A stretch of 44,986 nucleotides of DNA. Source: Maribacter sp. GTDB taxonomy: Bacteria > Bacteroidota > Bacteroidia > Flavobacteriales > Flavobacteriaceae. Location of the stretch: assembly GCA_020629285.1 (NCBI GenBank), contig JAHDDP010000026.1:1-44986 (forward strand). The letters are read 5' to 3'. Below, piece after piece: positions 1-9,230 of the stretch; the first letter of the stretch is position 1; each line of letters opens with the position of its first letter. A program made the position numbers and the translations under genes. The notes under the pieces were generated by a model. It had not been told where the DNA came from, ran no database searches, and saw only the letters and a program-made list of their open reading frames with translations.

Positions 1-15
1 GCTTTGTTACCCTTG

Positions 16-23
16 CAAAGTTA
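16..23 (-). promoter_or_regulatory. -7 promoter box for a gene left of the window
   Basis: Read on the minus strand this is TAACTTTG, matching the Bacteroidota -7 consensus TAnnTTTG. It lies beyond the SusD terminator and points out of the window, so it probably drives a minus-strand gene that begins left of position 1. I see no clear -33 TTG at the usual 17-23 base distance. Confidence 0.4.
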
Positions 24-60
24 ATTTTTTTGTTGCTAAGTAAATGTGAAAGTTTATCAT

Positions 61-91
61 AAAAAAAGCCCCTATTAGAAATAGGGGCTTT
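61..91 (-). terminator. Rho-independent terminator of the SusC/SusD unit
   Basis: A perfect 12-bp stem (65-76 with 80-91, GC core gcccct/aggggc) has a 3-base loop. On the minus strand it is followed by a run of seven T (61-67). It lies 20-50 bases after the SusD stop. Confidence 0.85.
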
Positions 92-112
92 CATCAATTT
101 AACCGATTAAGT

Positions 113-1531
113 TTATTCAAAAGGAACTACTTGATCAGATGTTTTATTTGCAACAAGAATATCATTTAAATCTATTACAGTAGTAGCTACCCCTGTAGCC
201 GCATCATAAGTAATCGCATCTAAATCTGTAACAACAGCAGAAATAAAAGAAGGAATTACTGGAGTTGTACCCAAATCACCTTCGTTGATATTTTCATTAA
301 TTAAAATTTCATTTTCATCGATGACAAGTTTTACACCCATATCTACCATACGTAACCCCTCAGCAATAAAAACCTCTTGCCTAGTTCTATATAGTAAAGA
401 CAAGCCTTCATCATCATCTTGCATAGCCGCAATATCTTCTGCGGTTAATGACGTACCAGAAACCGAGGGCACATCAATATCACCTAATTGACGGTCCAAA
501 ACAAGACCAGCTCTACCATTTACCACTACTGAGGAATTATCAGGTCGAGAACCTTCGTCTACCTGAGAACGTTGCTCAATAGAATCATCAATACTACGCA
601 CTTCCCTTGTAGATATTAAATTTAAAAGAGCCGTCAAATTTGTTCTTGCACCAGCAATATCATCATCAGAAAGATTCGCTTCAGCTAATATTAAATAAGC
701 TTCTTCCGCTTTTAAATAATGAACAGTTGCATCCTCGTTCGGATCTAAAAATGAATACTTAGGATCTACAAAATCAAGCGTTGGAAGAGGCTGAAGATCG
801 TCGAACGTAGCTCTCTCGTATAATGCATCTTCAAAAGTATTACTCGGACCATTTGATTCGTCAAACATAGCCACTCTATCAAAAGAACCATCTAAAGATA
901 ATGCCGCCGTAGCTGCTGTAACAGCTTCGGACTTATTACCTAAATAATAGTTAGCTCTTGCTTTAGCCAAATAATATTCTGGCTTTGCATTTAAAGCTAT
1001 TGCCGCATCCAAAGAGGTAATTGCATTTACATAATGCTCATTGGAAGTAACAGGCACACCTACTGGCTCTTGAGGCAATGCAGAAAAATACATTCCAGAA
1101 AACAAATAAGATATTCCTTCAAAATAATTAAACTCAGCCTCTATTTCAGCATTATAATTAGGATCACCTGGACCAACTTGCCCAATACCAAATACCGCTA
1201 ATTCTCTTAAGCGCTGAATTTGTCGCTGAGTATCTCTCATATCTGGATCGGTAATTTGAATTAACAATCCATCCATAAACTGATTAAAAAAGGTCTGGGT
1301 ATTTACATAATTATCTGAACCCAATTCTGAAAGCACCAAAGTCTCATTAAAGACATTTGCCAACTGCCTTTCAAGACCAGTAAGCCAAATCGAAGCTGAA
1401 TTAGGCTGACCAACAACCGAAGCCTCTGATAAATTAGGATTCTCAACTTCTTTATAATCAACAACGTCGCCGAAGTCTCCTGTACAGCCAAATACTAAGA
1501 TGGCTGTAGAAATTATTATTAATTTTTTCAT
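113..1531 (-). CDS. SusD/RagB-family outer-membrane nutrient-binding lipoprotein
   Basis: This is the surface lipoprotein that caps a SusC-type TonB-dependent channel and binds the substrate. The ATG at 1531 is preferred to a TTG at 1558 because it puts a Lys-Lys-Leu signal peptide at the very N-terminus. The signal ends in VFGC, so Cys16 is the likely lipidated residue. The body (about 472 residues) is mostly helical, with a TPR-like stretch (YYLAKARANYYLG and following) and an EEAYLILAEANL helix typical of SusD. It is 16 bases downstream of the SusC gene and clearly cotranscribed. The substrate cannot be read from sequence. No glycoside hydrolase or sulfatase is nearby, so it may serve peptides or another polymer rather than a glycan. 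Confidence 0.85.
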   Translation of the reverse strand: MKKLIIISTAILVFGCTGDFGDVVDYKEVENPNLSEASVVGQPNSASIWLTGLERQLANVFNETLVLSELGSDNYVNTQTFFNQFMDGLLIQITDPDMRDTQRQIQRLRELAVFGIGQVGPGDPNYNAEIEAEFNYFEGISYLFSGMYFSALPQEPVGVPVTSNEHYVNAITSLDAAIALNAKPEYYLAKARANYYLGNKSEAVTAATAALSLDGSFDRVAMFDESNGPSNTFEDALYERATFDDLQPLPTLDFVDPKYSFLDPNEDATVHYLKAEEAYLILAEANLSDDDIAGARTNLTALLNLISTREVRSIDDSIEQRSQVDEGSRPDNSSVVVNGRAGLVLDRQLGDIDVPSVSGTSLTAEDIAAMQDDDEGLSLLYRTRQEVFIAEGLRMVDMGVKLVIDENEILINENINEGDLGTTPVIPSFISAVVTDLDAITYDAATGVATTVIDLNDILVANKTSDQVVPFE

Positions 1532-1547
1532 TTTTACAATATTTTTT

Positions 1548-4361
1548 TTAAAATTCAAATCTTAAAGAAGCTATATATGTTCTTGGAGCAGATTCTGTAC
1601 CATAGGCAAACCCTCCACTAGCAAAACCATTTTGTGCCGCAATACCAGAACCTGTAGTTTCTGGATCAAAATTACCTGCTGTCCAATTAAATGGATTCGT
1701 TACGGTAACACCTAATCTGATATTACTAAACAAAGGCTTCGCAATATCTCCAAAATTATAAGAAGCACCGATATTTCTCACCTTCAAGAAATCATTGTCA
1801 AACACGAAGAAATTAACATAGTTAAAAGGAGAAGTTGTTCCAATCAATTCTTCAGGAATACCAGTATCATCCGTTCCTCTCAAATGTCTTAACAAGAAAC
1901 TTAAGTCTGTAATCTTGCCTCCAAATTGGTAGTCTGCAGTTGCAAAGAAATTAAAATCACCATAGGTATAATTTAATCCCATTGACCCAAAATTAGGAGC
2001 GAAAGTATCCCCTAAAGCAGTATTAGCTTCAAATTCATAAGAACCATCATCTTGAAGTACAGCAGCCGTACCTCTTAAATAACCAAGACTTTGCCCCTCT
2101 TCAACAACAGAACCCAATACCGTAAAACCACCGACAACAAATGGTGGGGCTCCTCCAGAATCGGTAACTAAGTTTTCATTTGTATTGTATGAGAGATTTA
2201 ATGTAAGATTTTGTTTCTCCGTCTGAATAGGTGTTACCGTAAGTGCCAATTCATAACCCTTATTCTCAACCTCTCCAATATTTTGTATTTGATTCAATTG
2301 ACCAGATGAAGGAGCCGATTGAGGCGTAAATAAAGCATCTTCGGTAATTCCAATATACCTTGTACCACTGAAAGTTAATCTATCTCTAAAAAAACCAAGT
2401 TCCAAACCAAATTCAGTTGTCTTAACTCTTTCCGAAACCAACTCGTCATTACCTGGATTATCGAATGTAAACGACGGCCCACCCAAAAACGGATTTTGAG
2501 CAAATGTCCTATCTTGATCAAAAGGCTGTGCGAAATTAGTCGCCTCACCATAATTGGCTCTTAATTTAATCGTAGATATTGTATTACTAATAGCGGCATT
2601 CTGATAAAAATCATGGTCACTAAGGTTATACGTAAGACCTATTTTAGGCAATAGTAATGGATCAGTATTTTGTCCAGAAATGGTGTTCTTATCCAATCTA
2701 CCACCAAACTCTAAGAAAGCAACATTATAAATACCAATATTTTCCAGAAAATACAAACCGTAATTAGCATTCTCCAATACAAAATCAGAAAAAGTCTGCT
2801 CAGAGAAATTGTTTAACGACCTTGTACCATCAACACCACCAGAACCATTTAATCTATTTTGCCTATCTGTAGTTCTAAAGAACTGTCCACCAAAAATACT
2901 TACAAAAGAAAAATTGTCTGTATAAGCTTTATGAGTTAGATTTAAATCTGTCGTTAAAGTAAATGCCGACCTTAAAACTCTTGTAAGCTCACCTTGATCC
3001 GTTGTACCTTCGGCAACAGAACCAAGCTCTACTTGCAAAGCATTACTTAACAGCTCTTCCTGAACCGTATTCCTATTATCAATACCAATAGTTGCATTAA
3101 CCTGAAAATTTTCATTAATATCGTAAATGAATTTATTCGAAGCTGTAATACGGTTGGTAGTACTTGAAATATCCACTAACTGACCTATTCGGCTGTACCT
3201 TGCAAGCTCATCTTGCCATTCTGAATCCGTAAATTCATCCGTAGCACCTCTCGCAGACCCTTCTATACCAGAGAATCTAGAAAAACTTGTGTTGGCATTA
3301 TAATCAAGATTAGACTCAAAATTCACATAAGAAAAAGAGCCTTGGTACCTTAATTTATCAGTTACTCGAGCAGTCAAACCAAAAGTAAATGTTCTTCTAA
3401 TTTGCTCGTTAATATCATTATAGCTATCATCTTTATATAAACTTCCACCAAAATTGTATGAAAACTTATCAGACCCACCATTTAATCCAACCCTATATTG
3501 CTGTGACCAACCTGGTTGAAATATTGCTTCGGCAGTTCTATCATATCTCAAGTAATCTTCGGTCGCCTTAATAGCTCCAACACTACTTTCAAAGTAAGCA
3601 GAGCTTTTTCCATCCTTACCTTTTTTCGTTATAATCTGAATAATACCATTAGCAGCATCAGCACCGTACAAAGTAGTTGCCGCACCACCTTTAATATATT
3701 CAATTCTCTCAATGGATTCCATAGGAATATCCGCTAGAGCAGACACGTTGGCACCACCTGTAGCAATACCTAATTGCGGGTTTGAATTTAAGTTATCTAC
3801 ACGAATACCATCAATAATTACAACTGGTGTAGCCGATGAAGCTGCCGATATAGGTCCACGAGTACGAATAATGGCCGCCGTACCCGGTTGACCTGAACTC
3901 AACCTAACCTGTGCGCTTGGGGTCGTAGACTGTAACAACTGATCTATTTGATTCGCTGGCAACTTTTCGATTTCCTCAGAATCTAAAACATCAACGGTTG
4001 TTGACAGTTTTCTACGAGCAATACCCGAACCCTGACCTGTTACAATTACCTCTTCCAATGCTTCTGCATCTTCTTCCATTTGTACATTAACAGTACTGGA
4101 CACACCAATTGTCATTGTTACTGTTTTCTGACCTAAGTAAGAAAATCTTAATTGTTCACCTTCGTTCGCATTAACGGCAAAATTACCATCAAAGTCTGTT
4201 TGAGACCCGTTAGTTGTTCCAACAACTACAACGGACACTCCCGGTAAAGGCAAACCGCTCTGATCGGTTACAACACCGGTCACTGTTTTTTCCTGTGCAA
4301 AGGAAAATGTCATGAAGAGCACCAACAAAGGTGTCAACATCCACGTCAACTTCTGTTTCAT
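1548..4361 (-). CDS. SusC/RagA-family TonB-linked outer-membrane transporter
   Basis: This is a TonB-dependent beta-barrel that imports a substrate presented by the SusD-like lipoprotein encoded just downstream. The signal peptide ends near FSFAQ (residue 23). A carboxypeptidase-D-like regulatory domain follows at about 25-90 (VTGVVTDQSGLPLPGVSV, then DFDGNFAV). Then come a TonB-box-like EEVIVTG and a plug domain with the family hallmark YGADAANGIIQIITKKG near 235. The remainder is barrel and ends in LRFEF, with the terminal Phe expected for barrel assembly. The length of 937 residues is at the short end for SusC, which is often about 1000. No regulator (ECF sigma/anti-sigma or hybrid kinase) and no CAZyme accompany it in the window. 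Confidence 0.92.
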   Translation of the reverse strand: MKQKLTWMLTPLLVLFMTFSFAQEKTVTGVVTDQSGLPLPGVSVVVVGTTNGSQTDFDGNFAVNANEGEQLRFSYLGQKTVTMTIGVSSTVNVQMEEDAEALEEVIVTGQGSGIARRKLSTTVDVLDSEEIEKLPANQIDQLLQSTTPSAQVRLSSGQPGTAAIIRTRGPISAASSATPVVIIDGIRVDNLNSNPQLGIATGGANVSALADIPMESIERIEYIKGGAATTLYGADAANGIIQIITKKGKDGKSSAYFESSVGAIKATEDYLRYDRTAEAIFQPGWSQQYRVGLNGGSDKFSYNFGGSLYKDDSYNDINEQIRRTFTFGLTARVTDKLRYQGSFSYVNFESNLDYNANTSFSRFSGIEGSARGATDEFTDSEWQDELARYSRIGQLVDISSTTNRITASNKFIYDINENFQVNATIGIDNRNTVQEELLSNALQVELGSVAEGTTDQGELTRVLRSAFTLTTDLNLTHKAYTDNFSFVSIFGGQFFRTTDRQNRLNGSGGVDGTRSLNNFSEQTFSDFVLENANYGLYFLENIGIYNVAFLEFGGRLDKNTISGQNTDPLLLPKIGLTYNLSDHDFYQNAAISNTISTIKLRANYGEATNFAQPFDQDRTFAQNPFLGGPSFTFDNPGNDELVSERVKTTEFGLELGFFRDRLTFSGTRYIGITEDALFTPQSAPSSGQLNQIQNIGEVENKGYELALTVTPIQTEKQNLTLNLSYNTNENLVTDSGGAPPFVVGGFTVLGSVVEEGQSLGYLRGTAAVLQDDGSYEFEANTALGDTFAPNFGSMGLNYTYGDFNFFATADYQFGGKITDLSFLLRHLRGTDDTGIPEELIGTTSPFNYVNFFVFDNDFLKVRNIGASYNFGDIAKPLFSNIRLGVTVTNPFNWTAGNFDPETTGSGIAAQNGFASGGFAYGTESAPRTYIASLRFEF

Positions 4362-4569
4362 AAAATTTGTTTTTTGAATTAGCTTGCGCCAAAAGTCTTA
4401 AAATTTGCTTAGTATTCCAAAAGCTATATTAACCCAAAAAAATTATATGTTAAAAAAACACTTATTATTATTTTTTTTTCGAATAAATCGCGATTCTGTT
4501 GAAAATAAAACAATTTATTAACATTAATTTGTTATTGAAAATTCAATATTTTAAGTTAAAAAATTCTTA

Positions 4570-5151
4570 ATGCTTCTTAAATTTTATAAAAATATTAACG
4601 AAACAGGAACTGATGAGGCTGGTAGAGGATGCTTAGCGGGACCTGTGACCGCTGCAGCAATAATACTGCCAGAATCTTTCCAGAATTCAATTTTAACAGA
4701 TTCAAAACTTTTATCTGAACGAAAGAGAGAAATGCTCGAACCTTTGATAAAACAAGAAAGCACTTGTTTTGGAATAGTACATATTCAGCCTAAAATAATA
4801 GACGAAATCAATATTTTAAACGCATCTATTTTGGGCATGCATCGGGCTTTAGATCAATTGTCACAAAAACCTGAATATATAATTGTCGACGGCAATAGAT
4901 TCAAATCCTACAAAGACATTCAGCACTCTTGTATCATAAAAGGAGACTCGAAGTACTTAAGTATTGCCGCAGCTTCGGTATTGGCAAAAACAGCACGTGA
5001 TGCCTACATGATAAAATTACACGAAGAATACCCTATGTACAATTGGAAGAAAAACAAAGGTTACCCTACCAAAGAACATAGAGCTGCAATTAAGAAATAC
5101 GGTCCTACAAAACACCACAGAATGAGTTTTAAGCTTTTGGCAGACAACTAA
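4570..5151 (+). CDS. rnhB: Ribonuclease HII
   Basis: It cleaves the RNA strand of RNA-DNA hybrids and nicks at single ribonucleotides in DNA. The 193 residues are normal length. The family motif [13 protein letters not shown] gives catalytic Asp15 and Glu16; Asp107 (VDGN) and Asp126 ([13 protein letters not shown]) complete the metal-binding set. The C-terminal [20 protein letters not shown] block is also typical. The start at ATG 4570 places the DEAGRG motif at its usual distance from the N-terminus. The gene is divergent from the SusC gene across a 208-base AT-rich gap in which I found no full TAnnTTTG box; TTAATTTG near 4528 is the closest match. Confidence 0.96.
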   Translation: MLLKFYKNINETGTDEAGRGCLAGPVTAAAIILPESFQNSILTDSKLLSERKREMLEPLIKQESTCFGIVHIQPKIIDEINILNASILGMHRALDQLSQKPEYIIVDGNRFKSYKDIQHSCIIKGDSKYLSIAAASVLAKTARDAYMIKLHEEYPMYNWKKNKGYPTKEHRAAIKKYGPTKHHRMSFKLLADN

Positions 5152-5171
5152 AGTTTATTTAACAAATAGTA

Positions 5172-5179
5172 TAACTTTG
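5172..5179 (+). promoter_or_regulatory. -7 promoter box before the propeller lipoprotein gene
   Basis: TAACTTTG matches TAnnTTTG and ends 14 bases before the ATG at 5194. A convincing -33 TTG is not visible. The box lies in the short gap after rnhB, so the next gene may have its own transcript. Confidence 0.45.
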
Positions 5180-5193
5180 CACAAACTTTTCGC

Positions 5194-7647
5194 ATGAGGC
5201 TTACTTTATTATATGCTTTAATTATTCTTTTAAGCGTATCCTGTACATCTAAAAAGCAATCTGAGAATTCTATCTTAGACCTAACTCCCAGTAATGCCAC
5301 TTTAGTTCTGAAAATAAATGATTTTGAAACTCTTAGTAAAGAACTTTCTACGAATGAAATTTATAATTCTATTGAATCGCAAAAGCCTTTTGTAACTATA
5401 AAAAACATTTTATCTCCTATTTCTCATTTTTCGAATAAAAGGAAAGGATTATTAGCCCTGTCCGCCGATAGTACAAAAATAGATTTCACCTATATTTCAA
5501 CAGATAGCCTAAATATTTCTAATCAAGATAGCATAACCAACAAAAACATAGAAACGCTTTCTTTTAACGACTATAACATCACCAGATACGAAATTGAAAA
5601 GGATACATTTTACAGCACATTTTTAGAGAAAAATTGGGTATTAAGCTCTTCTCAACCCTTATTAGAAAACATAATAAATTCTCTTGACACTCCTTTGAAA
5701 AACGAATCCTTAAAACGATTTTATACTGTATCCGATAATGAAAAAGTTGCAAATATTTGGATAGATATTGAGAAAGGCGAATTGCTATTCAATAAATTAC
5801 TTTCTGACAATAAAGACATTGCAAATTTCACAAGTTGGATAACCCTTGATCTAACTTTTAACGATACCGAAATTCTTCTAAATGGCGTAACAGAATCGAA
5901 TACAGACAAAAACCAATTCCTTAATTTACTTAATGGTACTAAACCAATTCAAAATAATACATGGAACTTTACACCTAGTAATGTAAATACGTTTACATCT
6001 TTTGGATTAGATGATTTTTCAAAATACACTCAAAACAAAACCCTGAACAACCATGCCACTACAAATTTAGATTCACTACTTTATACTGTAGAAGAAATTG
6101 GTATAACCAAATACGACAATGAATCTGTTTTGTTTCTAAGAACATACGGTACCGCCACATTATTAGATTATATTAATGAAGAGAAGATTAGTACGGAGGA
6201 ATTTAGCAGTAACGAAATCTGGGGGTTAAAATCTAATATTGAAATTTTTGACCCACTAACTCCCTTGATCGGAGAACAATCTTTTGAATACGCCAGTATT
6301 TTAGAGAATACTTTTCTCTTTTCTAAATCAAAGAGCACGCTAGAATCTGTTATTACCAAAATAAAAACAGAAGACACTTTTAACAACACCTCTTTATTCA
6401 AAAATGCCGAAAACAAACTGACCTCATCAGCCAGCGTATTGTCTATTTCTAATTTAAAAGGTTTTGTTTCCCTCTTAAATGAATCGGTTTCTAAGACTTT
6501 AGGAGATTCTTTTGAACAAAGTAAACTGAACGACTATGTTTTTGGATCACAATTAATTGCTGATGCAGACTTTTTTCATATCAATTTTTTAATCAAAAAA
6601 AACACGAAAGAAGAGGAACAGAACTCGGTCTCTTCCGCATTTGAAGTTCAATTTGATACCGACTTGGCTACATTACCCCAATTTGTAACCAACCATAGCT
6701 CTGGCAGAAAAGAAATTATTGTTCAAGACCAAGAAAATACGCTCTACTTAATCTCAAGCAGCGGCAAAATTCTTTGGAAAAAACAACTTAATGGAACTGT
6801 ACAGGGTAAAATTCAACAAGTAGACCTTTTTAAAAATGGGAAGCTACAGTTTGCATTTAACACGAACAACGAGTTTTTAATCTTGGATAGAAACGGTAAA
6901 GAAGTTGCTCCGTTTACTAAAAAATATTCCGGTGGCAATTTAAATCCTTTAGCAGTTTTTGACTACGAGGGTCGTAAAAATTACAGATTTGTAGTTACCC
7001 AAGGTAAAAAAGTTTTCATGTATAACAGTAAAGGTGATATCGTCAAAGGCTTTACCTATGATACTGCAGAAGCCAATATTCTTGATGCCCCACAACATTT
7101 TAGAATTGGCAATAGAGACTACCTAGTTTTTAAACTTGAAAATGGTCAATTAAAAATTACAAATAGAGTTGGCAAAACACGAATTAACGTAAAGGATAAA
7201 TTCTCTTTCTCTGAAAATGAAATAAGGCTTTATCAAAATAAGTTCACTTTCACATCTATTGATGGTATTCTATATCAAGTGAATTCTCAAGGAAAAATAA
7301 CCTCAAGCAACTTAAGTCTTGCTAAAGACCATGGCGTGGATGCTACTTCAAGAACTTTAGCAATAATGAACGATAATATTTTAAAGATTCGCAACAAGAA
7401 AGTAGAGCTTGAACTAGGGGTATACACCAAACCCACCATTTTCTATCTTAACGATAAAATTTATGTCTCAGTAACCGATATTCAGAATCAGAAAATATAT
7501 CTGTTCGATAGTCAAGCTGAGCCAATCCCTAATTTTCCAATATTTGGCAGTTCTGTAATTGATATGGCAGATATGAATTTAAACAAGAAGGTCGAATTCG
7601 TATATAAAGATCAAGATAACAGCATTAAAGTTTTTAAAATACGATGA
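5194..7647 (+). CDS. Large lipoprotein with C-terminal beta-propeller-like region
   Basis: The function is unknown. The signal peptide is followed by a lipobox ending at Cys17 (LLSVSC), so the protein should be a periplasmic or outer-membrane lipoprotein. Residues 25-480 have a repeated alpha/beta character that reminds me of DUF3352-type proteins. From about 490 to the C-terminus there are repeated short strand units such as NTLYLISSSGKILWKK, NEFLILDRNGKEV and KKVFMYNSKGDIVKG, spaced like blades of a PQQ/WD-type propeller. It ends IKVFKIR. It follows rnhB by 42 bases; this pairing is, as far as I recall, common in flavobacteria. A scaffold or binding role is possible, but no catalytic motif is visible. 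Confidence 0.8.
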   Translation: MRLTLLYALIILLSVSCTSKKQSENSILDLTPSNATLVLKINDFETLSKELSTNEIYNSIESQKPFVTIKNILSPISHFSNKRKGLLALSADSTKIDFTYISTDSLNISNQDSITNKNIETLSFNDYNITRYEIEKDTFYSTFLEKNWVLSSSQPLLENIINSLDTPLKNESLKRFYTVSDNEKVANIWIDIEKGELLFNKLLSDNKDIANFTSWITLDLTFNDTEILLNGVTESNTDKNQFLNLLNGTKPIQNNTWNFTPSNVNTFTSFGLDDFSKYTQNKTLNNHATTNLDSLLYTVEEIGITKYDNESVLFLRTYGTATLLDYINEEKISTEEFSSNEIWGLKSNIEIFDPLTPLIGEQSFEYASILENTFLFSKSKSTLESVITKIKTEDTFNNTSLFKNAENKLTSSASVLSISNLKGFVSLLNESVSKTLGDSFEQSKLNDYVFGSQLIADADFFHINFLIKKNTKEEEQNSVSSAFEVQFDTDLATLPQFVTNHSSGRKEIIVQDQENTLYLISSSGKILWKKQLNGTVQGKIQQVDLFKNGKLQFAFNTNNEFLILDRNGKEVAPFTKKYSGGNLNPLAVFDYEGRKNYRFVVTQGKKVFMYNSKGDIVKGFTYDTAEANILDAPQHFRIGNRDYLVFKLENGQLKITNRVGKTRINVKDKFSFSENEIRLYQNKFTFTSIDGILYQVNSQGKITSSNLSLAKDHGVDATSRTLAIMNDNILKIRNKKVELELGVYTKPTIFYLNDKIYVSVTDIQNQKIYLFDSQAEPIPNFPIFGSSVIDMADMNLNKKVEFVYKDQDNSIKVFKIR

Positions 7648-7765
7648 CACGTTAGATTGCTTAATTTATAAATGTTTATATGCAGACTATACACATTCCC
7701 TGAAAACCTAATTTGAATTTTGTATTTTTAAATAGTTATTAATCAGAATCTTAACTGTATCAAAA

Positions 7766-8458
7766 ATGAAAATTAAATTACTTAATTCATTATTTCTTAT
7801 AATCGGAATCACATTCGTTACCGCTCAAGATAACTGCAGCGCGTTCTACCCTATGAACGAAGGTGTTTCAATGGAATACACCAATTACAATAAAAAGGGG
7901 AAAGTTGAAGGGGTTAGCACTTATAAGGTGACAGAAGCAAACCATGCTGGCGACACCACTACCGCTACCATGTCTATAAACTTAAAAGACAACAAAGGCA
8001 AAGATATTTATAGCACAAGCTACAATTTAACATGTACCGGCAATATGGTAACTTTAGATTACGAATCTCTACTACCTACTGAAATGATGGAACAGTATGG
8101 TGATATGGATATTGAAATATCTGGAAATGATATCGAGATACCCAATGAGCTAAGCGTAGGACAAAACCTTAAAGATGCCAATGTTGCCATGAAGATCAGT
8201 ATGAGCGGTATTAATATGAACATGACCGTTGATATGACGAATAGAAAGGTTGAGAAAAAAGAAAGTGTAACTACTACTGCAGGCACATACGATTGTTTTG
8301 TTTTATATAGTGAGAATCGTTCTAAAATGATGATGGCTAACCAAGTTTATCCATCGAGAGTTTGGCTAGCCGAAGGTATTGGCATGGTTAAACAAGAAAC
8401 CTACAAGAAAAACGGAGACGTTATGAGCAGCACGATGCTTACGGCACAAAGTAAATAA
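7766..8458 (+). CDS. Secreted TapB/DUF3108-like protein
   Basis: This 230-residue protein has a clear N-terminal signal peptide ending near VTAQ (residue 21), so it is exported. The mature part is beta-rich, with two cysteines (CSAFYP and NLTC) and the pattern VTTTAGTYDCFVLYSE followed by VWLAEGIGMVKQETY. That pattern is shared by the TapB/DUF3108-like family of periplasmic proteins: a strand, a TxAGTFxC turn, then WxAxGIGxVK. The biochemical role of these proteins is not known to me. It stands 118 bases after the propeller lipoprotein gene and is closed by its own terminator. Confidence 0.7.
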   Translation: MKIKLLNSLFLIIGITFVTAQDNCSAFYPMNEGVSMEYTNYNKKGKVEGVSTYKVTEANHAGDTTTATMSINLKDNKGKDIYSTSYNLTCTGNMVTLDYESLLPTEMMEQYGDMDIEISGNDIEIPNELSVGQNLKDANVAMKISMSGINMNMTVDMTNRKVEKKESVTTTAGTYDCFVLYSENRSKMMMANQVYPSRVWLAEGIGMVKQETYKKNGDVMSSTMLTAQSK

Positions 8459-8477
8459 TAACTTGACCAAATTCATA

Positions 8478-8507
8478 AAAAAACCGAGGCTTACACCTCG
8501 GTTTTTT
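8478..8507. terminator. Bidirectional terminator between the TapB-like gene and lipB
   Basis: The stem ccgagg/cctcgg (8484-8489 with 8496-8501) is extended by A/T pairs, with A7 on one side and T6 on the other, so it can work for both convergent genes. The stop codon of lipB (8491-8493) lies in the loop, and the 3' arm is made of the last lipB codons. Confidence 0.85.
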
Positions 8508-9204
8508 CTATTATTTCCGCCTCAAAAAGCACTTGAAAATGCTTTAATAGCTTTTGTTTTACCTCATCTAAATCAACCTCCTTTTTGCCCAATTCCACAT
8601 TCAACGAAGTAACTGCCTTACCTTTTATTCCGCATGGGATCATCATATCAAAATAACCTAAATTGGCATTGACGTTCAATGCAAATCCATGCATAGTTAC
8701 CCATCTACTGGCTCTTACACCCATTGCGCATATTTTACGTGCAAACGGAGTACCGACATCTAACCAAACACCGGTTTCACCTGGTGAACGTTCAGATTTT
8801 ATTCCGTATTCGGCTAAGGTCAATATGACCATTTCCTCCAACAACCGAAGATACTTATGTATATCTGTAAAGAAATTATCTAAATCTAGTATAGGGTAGC
8901 CTACAATCTGTCCGGGACCATGATAGGTTATATCTCCTCCCCTATTTATTTTATAAAAAGTAGCTCCTTTAGCTGCCAATACTTTTTCATCTACTAGCAG
9001 ATTAGAAATATCCCCACTTTTACCTAGCGTATAAACATGTGGGTGTTCCACAAAAAGAAAATGATTGGGAGTCTCTAAATTCATCTCTTCTCTTCTATTT
9101 CTTATTTTAAGATCAAGAGTTTCTTGAAACAGTTGTTCTTGATAATCCCAAGTTTCTTTATAATCTTTAAGACCTAAATCTTGTACGCGCACCTTCTTAT
9201 TCAT
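8491..9204 (-). CDS. lipB: Octanoyltransferase LipB
   Basis: It transfers octanoyl from octanoyl-ACP to lipoyl domains, the first step of lipoate attachment in the cytoplasm. The 237 residues carry RGGDITYHGPGQIVGYPILDL, the catalytic Lys157 (ARKICAMGVR) and the acyl-accepting Cys191 (MIPCGIKGKAVTSLN). The ATG at 9204 is used. Upstream, TATCTTTG at 9209-9216 is a -7 box lying so close that the transcript would start at or within a few bases of the ATG. The final codons form one arm of the shared terminator. lipA is not in this window. Confidence 0.95.
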   Translation of the reverse strand: MNKKVRVQDLGLKDYKETWDYQEQLFQETLDLKIRNRREEMNLETPNHFLFVEHPHVYTLGKSGDISNLLVDEKVLAAKGATFYKINRGGDITYHGPGQIVGYPILDLDNFFTDIHKYLRLLEEMVILTLAEYGIKSERSPGETGVWLDVGTPFARKICAMGVRASRWVTMHGFALNVNANLGYFDMMIPCGIKGKAVTSLNVELGKKEVDLDEVKQKLLKHFQVLFEAEIIEKTEV

Positions 9205-9208
9205 CTTA

Positions 9209-9216
9209 CAAAGATA
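9209..9216 (-). promoter_or_regulatory. -7 promoter box directly before lipB
   Basis: On the minus strand this reads TATCTTTG, a match to TAnnTTTG, and only four bases separate it from the lipB ATG. If it is used, the lipB mRNA is leaderless or almost so. No -33 TTG is evident. Confidence 0.4.
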
Positions 9217-9230
9217 TGAAAAGCAAAAAC

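Noticed and set aside
113-4361. A polysaccharide utilisation locus
   Set aside because: Only SusC and SusD are present; no glycoside hydrolase, lyase, sulfatase or sensor is seen in the window.
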